64,000 nucleotides of DNA from JANYGA01 sp031420415. GTDB taxonomy: Bacteria; Vulcanimicrobiota; Vulcanimicrobiia; Vulcanimicrobiales; Vulcanimicrobiaceae. Positions within the stretch are counted from its first letter, which is position 1. Each line of letters opens with the position of its first letter. Shown piece after piece: positions 50,683-57,217 of the stretch. The notes under the pieces are model-generated. The model made no database searches. It worked only from the letters and a program-made list of their open reading frames with translations, and was not told the origin of the DNA. The DNA is taken from contig JANOMT010000018.1 in assembly GCA_031420415.1 (NCBI GenBank), positions 1 to 64,000 on the forward strand. The letters run 5' to 3'. Position numbers and translations under genes: made by a program.

Positions 50683-52614
50683 TTAGGTCCCTCGCGATTC
50701 GACGACTTGGCCTTCTTCGAGCGTTGACGCCCCTTCAACCGCAACGTGCGCGCCGGCAGAAAGCTTACCGGTCACCGTCGCCGTCGTACCGTCGTCGCCC
50801 ATGCTCCGCACGGGGACTCGATGGGCCACTCCGTTGACGATTTCCCAGACCGCGGCATCGTTGCCTGATCCCACGAGCGCCGCAGACGGCACTTCGATCG
50901 ATCCCCGCTTCGTCGTACCCGTTGCATGAAAAACGACGTTGACGAAGCCGCCGGGAACGAGCGCCGCTTTCGGATTTTGAACGATGGCTTCGATCGTCGT
51001 CGTATGCGTTATCGCATCGGCGACGGGTGAAATCGAGCTCACGCGGCCGCGCAAGACGTGGCCGTCGGGTAACGTCGATTGCAACGGTGTGCCGACGGAT
51101 ATTCCGGAGAGTCGATCCTGCGAAACGTTCGCTTGAATGCGCAAACGATCGATGACCGCGACGCGCGCGATGACCGTGCCCGATTGAACGACGACGCCAG
51201 GGTCGATGAAGCGTTTGATAATCACACCGTCAGTCGGGACGACGACATTGCGGTACTGTGCCATCGTCGCTTCGCTCGCCGCGGAAGCTGCGGCTTGAGC
51301 GGCGCGAGCCTGCATTTCATCAGCTTTTGCAGCCATGATTTCAACGTTCGCTTGGGCGTCGCTAATTTTTGTTTGCGACGATCTCACCGCAGTCGCAATG
51401 CTCGCGACGCGATCGCGTGCGGCTGCGGCCTCGCTCGCGGCCGTCGTCGCTTGCGCACGTTCGTCACTATATTCTTGTTCGGAAACCGCACCGGCGCCCA
51501 GGAGCTGATGCTCGCGCGCGAGTTCCACTTGCCAATACCGTTCGCGTTCCGCTTTCGCCGTGACGTCGTGGCGGGCGGCGTCGAGATCGCGTTGCATCGC
51601 GCCCGAATCGTTACGGGCGATAAGGACGCCGTTTGGCGCGTGGTGGTGCGCCTCGATGGCGGCGCCTTGCGCGGCGGCACCCTGTGCTGCAGCATCGGCA
51701 GCTGCGGCATTTGCTCGACTCCCGAGCTCGGGCTCGTCGAGGCGCGCGATCGTCTGTCCCGCACGAACGTGGTCGCCTGCGTATGCCGTGAAGTCGGTGA
51801 GCAGGCCGGATGCCCGAGCGACGATATCTTGCACGAGATACGGTTGGACCGATCCAGGCGCGGAGACATTCGGGTCGAGGCCCTCCGTGACAGTTACGCG
51901 TGCAACGGTGATCGGGATAGGCGCCGTCCCATGCACGTCGGACATCGATGACATATCTGAGGTTAATCCGCTCATGGACGCGGCGGGATTCGCATGGTAG
52001 AAACGATCTTGCGCGAAAGCGAAGGCGAGAACGACGAGCCCTGCTATGCCGAGAAACACGAAGAGTGGTGCCGTCCGGCGGCGCAATCCGAATGCGACAG
52101 CGCCAATGATGACGATGATGAGGAACGCGATCGCCGCCGTTTTCCACCCGTCGAAACTCGGATTGCCCATGTTCATCGCGCCCGTCGACGTCGAGGTCTT
52201 CGTCGCGGGCATGTCCCGTGCAGCGCCACGGTTTCCGACGGTGATGTGGTATGTCGCGGTGCCACTGACACCGCCCGTGAATTGCACGCTCACGTCCCAC
52301 GCGGCCGCCATGCCGAGCATTGCGTCGAACTCCCATCGGCCGCTTCCAGTTTGCTTTGCGACGCCGCTCGGGCCGCTCATCGACATGCTCGGCATAACGG
52401 TGCCGAACGACGCGTGCGTGTGGGCGAGTTGATCTGCGGATGCGCCAGTCAGCGAGAGGACCGCGTGCACCTTACCGACGCTCGGTGGATCGGGCGAAAA
52501 CTGGAGCGTTGCTTGCGCCGATCCAACCGGCACGATCAGGGGTGCTGCGAGAGATGCGATTGGCTGCGAGAAGCAGAGCAGCGCGAACACGATGAACGCT
52601 AGCGGTTTGGTCAC
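50683..52614 (-). CDS. RND adaptor fused to an N-terminal YtkA-like domain and two membrane helices
   Basis: About 643 residues with an unusual order. A signal peptide (TKPLAFIVFALLCFSQPIAS) is followed by a YtkA/FixH-like domain (about 30-130) with the loop VMPSMSMSGP; a Met-containing linker; two transmembrane helices (KTAAIAFLIIVIIGAVAFGL and LFVFLGIAGLVVLAFAFAQD, about 150-205); then a full HlyD-type adaptor: lipoyl SGLLTDFTAYAGDHVRAGQT, a long coiled coil rich in Ala/Glu, lipoyl NVVVPTDGVIIKRFIDPG, and barrel domains. The GTG at 52614 has GGAG eight bases upstream and opens a normal signal peptide, so it is preferred over the ATG at 52668. Confidence 0.82.
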   Translation of the reverse strand: MTKPLAFIVFALLCFSQPIASLAAPLIVPVGSAQATLQFSPDPPSVGKVHAVLSLTGASADQLAHTHASFGTVMPSMSMSGPSGVAKQTGSGRWEFDAMLGMAAAWDVSVQFTGGVSGTATYHITVGNRGAARDMPATKTSTSTGAMNMGNPSFDGWKTAAIAFLIIVIIGAVAFGLRRRTAPLFVFLGIAGLVVLAFAFAQDRFYHANPAASMSGLTSDMSSMSDVHGTAPIPITVARVTVTEGLDPNVSAPGSVQPYLVQDIVARASGLLTDFTAYAGDHVRAGQTIARLDEPELGSRANAAAADAAAQGAAAQGAAIEAHHHAPNGVLIARNDSGAMQRDLDAARHDVTAKAERERYWQVELAREHQLLGAGAVSEQEYSDERAQATTAASEAAAARDRVASIATAVRSSQTKISDAQANVEIMAAKADEMQARAAQAAASAASEATMAQYRNVVVPTDGVIIKRFIDPGVVVQSGTVIARVAVIDRLRIQANVSQDRLSGISVGTPLQSTLPDGHVLRGRVSSISPVADAITHTTTIEAIVQNPKAALVPGGFVNVVFHATGTTKRGSIEVPSAALVGSGNDAAVWEIVNGVAHRVPVRSMGDDGTTATVTGKLSAGAHVAVEGASTLEEGQVVESRGT

Positions 52615-52686
52615 GTTTCGATCTCCGAATGAGCGCAACCATCGTCGTGCTGCTATCATGCTTAACATTTGTGGTTAAAAAGAAAA

Positions 52687-53658
52687 TTAGCGCGTGAGCC
52701 GCGTCATATCCATATCGCACGGCTGTGGATGCAACACGGCGGCGCTCGCCGGCGCTAAGCCGGCGCTGAGGATCATAACGAGCGCAATCGCGAGAGCGGA
52801 TCGACGGACGATCGAAATTGGAGCGCTCGGCTCATCGGTGAGTAGGAGATCGAGTCTTGCGCGAATGCTGCTGTCACCGACGAGCGCGGCTGCGCCGCTT
52901 GAAATATGGCGGCGCTTTGCGAACGTGAGCAGGGCGCCTGCAAGATCGTACGCCTGAGCGTTTTCAAGTGCGTGGCGATCGGCCGCAATCTCGCGAGAAC
53001 GGCGATACACTGCGACGAGATCCGTCGCGGGCAGCGGCAGAAGGTCGACGAGGAACGACAACACGGCGGCAATGATTTGATCGCCTCGGTGCGCATGACC
53101 GCGCTCGTGTAAGAGCGCGGCGTCAAGCTCACGATCGGAGAGCTTGGAGAGGGCACCGGTCGAGACGATCACGGTCGGATTCCACGTTCCCGCGAGCGCG
53201 CAAAACGGACGCTCCTCATCGATCGTACGAGCTGAGATCCCGATCCGAGCCGATGCGATTGCAAGGCGACCGGTAGCGGTATCTGACCAGCGAATGAGTG
53301 TCGACGCCTCGCCCGAGCGTCGACCGCCGAGCAACAGTGCTCGTCCCAAGGCGACGCAATTGACGAAGATGATGATGGTGAAGAGCACGCGGCCGACAAA
53401 CGTCTCCAGACACGCCGCTTGTAATCCCCCAACCGTCGCTTCGAGCGCCAAGATCACTAAGAGGGCGCCAGGTATCGCAGCGGCGCAAGCTGCGAGAGGC
53501 GCTTGCCATGTCGGGTCGTTTTCGAGGCGAGCGATATGCGGCGCCACGATGCGTACCGCGAACCATGCGAGGGCTGGAATGAGGACGAGCCCACAGACGG
53601 ATCGCAACAGCGTTCCCGTAGACCAGCAAGCCACGAGGAAGTCGATGACCTCACGCAT
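52687..53658 (-). CDS. BlaR1-type M56 membrane metallopeptidase without a sensor domain
   Basis: A 323-residue integral membrane protein. Hydrophobic segments (LLRSVCGLVLIPALAWFAV, AAIPGALLVILALEATVGGL, GRVLFTIIIFVNCVALGRAL) precede the peptidase loop with LLHERGHAHRGDQ (HExxH zinc site, about residue 183) and SREIAADRHALE (third ligand Glu). It ends after one more helix; the penicillin-binding sensor of BlaR1/MecR1 is absent, so the signal is probably something other than a beta-lactam. The ATG at 53658 overlaps the BlaI stop by 8 bp. It would cleave or trigger cleavage of the BlaI-like repressor. Confidence 0.88.
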   Translation of the reverse strand: MREVIDFLVACWSTGTLLRSVCGLVLIPALAWFAVRIVAPHIARLENDPTWQAPLAACAAAIPGALLVILALEATVGGLQAACLETFVGRVLFTIIIFVNCVALGRALLLGGRRSGEASTLIRWSDTATGRLAIASARIGISARTIDEERPFCALAGTWNPTVIVSTGALSKLSDRELDAALLHERGHAHRGDQIIAAVLSFLVDLLPLPATDLVAVYRRSREIAADRHALENAQAYDLAGALLTFAKRRHISSGAAALVGDSSIRARLDLLLTDEPSAPISIVRRSALAIALVMILSAGLAPASAAVLHPQPCDMDMTRLTR

Positions 53659-54061
53659 CCGCACGTTCCGCCCGTTTTTTAGCGATGAGGCGCTCGAATT
53701 CCGCGAGACTCTCCTCGTCGGCGGCCAGTTCGCCCGCAATGTGAGCGAGGAGCGGGTTTCGCTGCGTTCGTAGCAGCGGACCCACAAGATCATCGATGAT
53801 CGATCGCTGAAATTCATCGCGGTTCAGGACCGCTTGAAATTCGTTTGCCTTGCCAGCCGAACGCTTTTTCAGATGCCGCTTATCGGCTAAATTTTGAAGG
53901 ACGGTTTTCACGGTCGTATACGCCAACGGTTTTTCACCGCGCTTATATTGCAATTTTGCAACGACGTCGTTGACCGACGCCCAATCCGCAATCGTCCAAA
54001 CGATGTCCATGATCCGCGCCTCGAGCGGCCCGAGCGCGGTGGCTGCGCCAGCCTTGTCCAC
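53651..54061 (-). CDS. BlaI/MecI-family repressor
   Basis: About 136 residues. Winged helix LGPLEARIMDIVWTIADWAS, VNDVVAKL, then LAYTTVKTVLQNLADKRHLK (recognition helix), KKRSAGKANEFQAVLNRDEF, and a C-terminal dimerisation region whose protease-sensitive helix is cut in BlaI homologues. The GTG at 54061 is preferred: AAGGG precedes it and the protein then begins close to the family N-terminus; the ATG at 54082 would lie about 8 bp after the -10 box. First gene of a run of six minus-strand genes (to 45740) that it probably represses. Confidence 0.9.
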   Translation of the reverse strand: MDKAGAATALGPLEARIMDIVWTIADWASVNDVVAKLQYKRGEKPLAYTTVKTVLQNLADKRHLKKRSAGKANEFQAVLNRDEFQRSIIDDLVGPLLRTQRNPLLAHIAGELAADEESLAEFERLIAKKRAERADA

Positions 54062-54090
54062 ACGAAAGATGCGCCCTTGCATTGCTAACG

Positions 54091-54119
54091 ACCATAGCAG
54101 ATGAAAGCGCTCGCGTCAA
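54091..54119 (-). promoter_or_regulatory. Sigma-70-like promoter of the BlaI-led operon
   Basis: On the minus strand TTGACG (54119-54114) and TATGGT (54096-54091) are spaced by exactly 17 bp and point to the BlaI gene. The predicted transcript starts near 54084, about 25 nt before the GTG at 54061. No TACA-n-TGTA-type dyad typical of BlaI/MecI operators was found here, so the binding site must differ. Confidence 0.65.
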
Positions 54120-54181
54120 CTTGGCTCCGTGTTGCATCTACCTACGTTTCCTAATAATTGACGTGCACTATTATCTAGACA

Positions 54182-54233
54182 ACGAGAAGCTCATCCGTGA
54201 TGAGCAGGTCAGCAGTTCGAATCTGCCCGTCGG
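54182..54233 (+). pseudogene. Truncated tRNA-Thr 3' half (attR-like copy)
   Basis: Matches the intact tRNA-Thr from the end of the D arm to the acceptor stem: anticodon stem GCTCA/TGAGC with loop TCCGTGA (CGT anticodon but C instead of T at position 33), then AGGTC, T arm AGCAG-TTCGAAT-CTGCC and CGTCGG. The 5' half, discriminator and CCA are missing. The last 31 bp (54203-54233) equal 36116-36146 in 30 positions. It cannot make a functional tRNA. Confidence 0.85.
54203..54233 (+). repeat. Putative attachment repeat, distal copy (attR-like)
   Basis: Direct repeat of the tRNA-Thr segment 36116-36146, same orientation, one mismatch (C at 54227 for T at 36140). It marks the right end of the putative island. 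Confidence 0.7.
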
Positions 54234-54243
54234 TATGAATCCA

Positions 54244-56487
54244 TCAGTTTTTCAGGCGTAATCCTCGCAACCGAAGTGCGTTCGTGATCACCGAAACCGA
54301 ACTGAACGACATCGCGAGGGCGGCAACGACCGGACTGAGCAGAATGCCGAACGTCGGATAGAGCACGCCTGCGGCGATCGGAATGCCGAGCGCGTTATAC
54401 ACGAACGCGAAGACGAGATTCTCACGGATGTTTCGCATCGTGGCGCGACTTAGCGTTCGCGCGCGCACGATTCCCGCGAGATCGCCTTTCACGAGCGTAA
54501 CGCCGGCGCTTTGGATCGCGACTTCGGTACCCGTACCCATAGCGATACCGACGTCGGCTGCCGCGAGTGCGGGCGCATCGTTGACGCCGTCACCCGCCAT
54601 TGCGACGATCTTGCCGTCGGCGCGCAAGTCGCGAACGATTCGCTGCTTATCCTCCGGCAAGACGTCGCCGCGCACATCGTCGATGCCAAGTTTTGATCCG
54701 ACGACGTTTGCGGTCGCCTGATTGTCACCCGTAAGCATTACGACGTGCACGCCGTCGGCTTTGAGAGCGTCGATAGCCGTTTGGGTCGTCGCTTTGATCG
54801 GATCGGAGATGGCGATGACGCCCGCGGCTTTCTTGTCGATCGCAAGGAAAAGTGCCGTTGCTCCATCGCGCCTTGCGGTATCGGCCTGCGGTGCGAGCGC
54901 GTCGATGGCGATGCTCGCATCGGTCATGAGTCGCGCGTTTCCCAACAACACGCTTCGCCCATCGACCGTACCGGCAACGCCTTTTCCCGTCGTCGACGTG
55001 AATTGCGTCGCACTCGTAAACGCCACGTTTCGTCCGACCGCAGCGGCTACGATTGCAGCGGCGAGTGGATGTTCGCTCGAGCGTTCGAGACTTGCGGCAA
55101 GCGCGAGGATCTCGGCCTCGGTGAAGCCGGGTGCCGTCACGACGGAAGTCACTTTTGGTTTGCCTTCGGTTAGCGTGCCCGTCTTATCGACGACGAGCGT
55201 GTCGACTTTTTCGAAACGCTCGAGCGCTTCGGCTGACTTGATGAGCACGCCGATGCTCGCGCCTTTCCCGACGCCGACACCGATCGACATCGGTGTCGCG
55301 AGTCCGAGCGCGCAGGGACATGCGATGATCACGACTGAGACGGCAGCGATCAACGCGTACGAGAGCGACGGATTCGGGCCGACGATCGCCCAAACCGCGA
55401 ATGCGATCGCGGCGATGGCGAGCACGGTGGGAACGAAATATCCCGCAACGGTATCGGCGAGTTTTTGAATCGGCGCGCGACTACGCTGCGCTTCGGCGAC
55501 CATCGCGACGATTCGTGCGAGCATCGTGTCGGAGCCGATGTTGTCGGCGCGCATCACGATCGATCCCGTCCCATTGACGGTTCCGCCGATGAGCTTATCA
55601 TTCGGTACCTTCGTAACGGGCATCGACTCGCCCGTCACCATCGATTCATCGATCGCGGTCCGGCCATCGATGACGACGCCATCGACGGGAACGCCGTCGC
55701 CCGGACGCACGCGAAGACGATCGCCGACGCGGACGAGATCGACCGCTACGGATTCATCGTCGCCATCGTCGCGAAGGCGTAACGCCGTCTTTGGGGCGAG
55801 ATTCAAGAGCGCACGGATCGCTCCACCGGTTTGTTCGCGAGCACGTAACTCGAGGACTTGACCGAGCAAGACGAGCACGGTGATGACGGCCGCTGCTTCA
55901 TAATAAACGGCAACGGTGCCGTCCATCCCGCGAAAACCGATCGGAAAGCGTGCGGGGAAAAACGTCGCCACAACGCTGTAAACGTACGCCGTCCCCGTGC
56001 CCAGCGCGATGAGCGTGAACATGTTGAGATGCCGTGCGCCGATCGATGCCCAACCGCGCACGAAGAACGGCCAACCGGCCCAGAGCACGACGGGCGTCGA
56101 AAGGATGGCTTGGATCCAAACGATCGCGCGGGCACCGATGACTTGGTGAAGACGCAAGCCCGGCACGTGGCCGCCCATCTCGAGCAGAAAGACCGGCACC
56201 GCAAGTGCGAGTCCGATCCAAAACCGCCGGCTCATATCGATGAGCTCGGCGTTTGGTTGTACTTCGGCGGTGACGGTCACGAGTTCGAGCGTCATGCCGC
56301 AGATCGGGCAATTTCCCGGCGCGTTCGCCCGAATTTGCGGATGCATCGGACAGGTGTACACCGATGCCGGTTCTTGCCGGGGACCTATCGCTTGCTTAAG
56401 GTGCGAATCGTCGACGTGCGAATCGTCGGCCGGGGTCGTCGGGATGCTCGTCGTCGGCTCGATCGTATCCATGAGGAACATGAACAC
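54244..56487 (-). CDS. copA: Cu+-type P1B ATPase with heavy-metal-binding domain
   Basis: A 747-residue membrane pump. The N-terminus lacks an HMA domain and instead has the short Cys/Met module YTCPMHPQIRANAPGNCPIC then GM (about 44-66). Then the actuator VTGESMP, the metal-site helix ACPCALGLATP (CPC, about 386), phosphorylation site DKTGTLTEGK (about 430), HP motif SSEHPLA, ATP-binding GDGVNDAPAL, and the last helices with YNALGIPIAAG and AMSFSSVSVITNALRLRGL, the YN and M-S-S signatures of Cu+ exporters. It lies 10 bp outside the right island repeat on the same strand as the BlaI operon but separate from it. Confidence 0.92.
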   Translation of the reverse strand: MFMFLMDTIEPTTSIPTTPADDSHVDDSHLKQAIGPRQEPASVYTCPMHPQIRANAPGNCPICGMTLELVTVTAEVQPNAELIDMSRRFWIGLALAVPVFLLEMGGHVPGLRLHQVIGARAIVWIQAILSTPVVLWAGWPFFVRGWASIGARHLNMFTLIALGTGTAYVYSVVATFFPARFPIGFRGMDGTVAVYYEAAAVITVLVLLGQVLELRAREQTGGAIRALLNLAPKTALRLRDDGDDESVAVDLVRVGDRLRVRPGDGVPVDGVVIDGRTAIDESMVTGESMPVTKVPNDKLIGGTVNGTGSIVMRADNIGSDTMLARIVAMVAEAQRSRAPIQKLADTVAGYFVPTVLAIAAIAFAVWAIVGPNPSLSYALIAAVSVVIIACPCALGLATPMSIGVGVGKGASIGVLIKSAEALERFEKVDTLVVDKTGTLTEGKPKVTSVVTAPGFTEAEILALAASLERSSEHPLAAAIVAAAVGRNVAFTSATQFTSTTGKGVAGTVDGRSVLLGNARLMTDASIAIDALAPQADTARRDGATALFLAIDKKAAGVIAISDPIKATTQTAIDALKADGVHVVMLTGDNQATANVVGSKLGIDDVRGDVLPEDKQRIVRDLRADGKIVAMAGDGVNDAPALAAADVGIAMGTGTEVAIQSAGVTLVKGDLAGIVRARTLSRATMRNIRENLVFAFVYNALGIPIAAGVLYPTFGILLSPVVAALAMSFSSVSVITNALRLRGLRLKN

Positions 56488-56628
56488 GATAGCGCACTCG
56501 AAGTTTCACCGATATTTTGCGGGGCAAAGCTACGGAACAAAGCTTCAATGGTTTACGCCCTCTCGAAGAGGGAGGCAGCATACGAAATGACGGGAATTTG
56601 CGAATTCATGCAATTTGGAGCATTGTAG

Positions 56629-57173
56629 ATGACGCCGAAAACGATCCGTTTTACCTCGCAGGCAAATGAACTTACCTTGGCCCGGGATTTTGTAATGAAT
56701 GCCAACAAAGAGAATCGACAGGCACTGCAGGTCGTATTTTTTTAAGCCTCCTTAATGTCGGGTACGGAATGTTCCGTATTGTTGGATATCGAGACACGAT
56801 ACCGTACGTCTTTGGCGTCGTACTTATCTGTGGACTCATAATCGTACTCGCCGTCCTCTACCGTAAACGCTTTGTCGCGAACGAAGCAAAAGGGGGAATC
56901 GCGTACGAGTTCACGACCGACGAGCGTGCCATCGAGTCCATCGTTCCAAAAAAGTTTTCGGTCGCGTGGAAGGATCTCACTTTCGTTCGCGATCTCGGAA
57001 CATCGCTTGTTTTCATGCGACAACTCAGAACGCCGATCGTCATCCCGAAGCGCGCCCTCGACGACGGTGGCGCGGTCTTATGGCACTTCCTTGAAAGCGA
57101 ACTCGTCGGGTCGCGCTATCTCGTGCGTGGTTCGGGCGCGCCGCTCACGATCACCAATACGCGCGCTCGATAA
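56629..57173 (+). pseudogene. YcxB-like membrane protein interrupted by a -1 frameshift at a T7 run
   Basis: The ATG at 56629 (GGAG nine bases upstream) opens MTPKTIRFTSQANELTLARD then FVMNANKENRQALQVVFF and stops at TAA within the run of seven T (56737-56743). A -1 shift on TTT TTT reads on as LSLLNVGYGMFRIVGYRD, then two helices (IPYVFGVVLICGLIIVLAVL) and the C-terminal domain KFSVAWKDLTFVRDLGTSLV, RTPIVIPKRALDD, open to 57173. Together this is a complete YcxB-like protein: N-terminal strand, helix pair, C-terminal domain. The shift may be programmed, due to slippage, a phase-variable tract, or a sequencing error in a homopolymer. Confidence 0.65.
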
Positions 57174-57217
57174 AAACGTCTGGGAAACGTCCTGGTGACC
57201 GATGGAATCTCGCGTTG

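Larger units (their letters stand above)
36116..54233. mobile_element. Putative 18-kb genomic island integrated at tRNA-Thr
   Basis: Bounded by the 31-bp direct repeats at 36116 and 54203. Cargo consists of efflux functions: a decayed cation transporter, an RND-TolC-MFP operon with an outer-membrane protein, and an opposing BlaI-BlaR1-MFP-RND-TolC-YtkA operon. All other genes near the boundaries are unrelated housekeeping genes. No integrase, transposase or phage gene is recognisable inside; if one drove integration it has been lost or acted in trans. The Cu+ ATPase at 54244 lies just outside the right repeat. Confidence 0.5.

Noticed and set aside
54120..54180. BlaI-type TACA/TGTA operator upstream of the BlaI gene
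   Set aside because: No convincing dyad of that type was found by eye in the promoter region.
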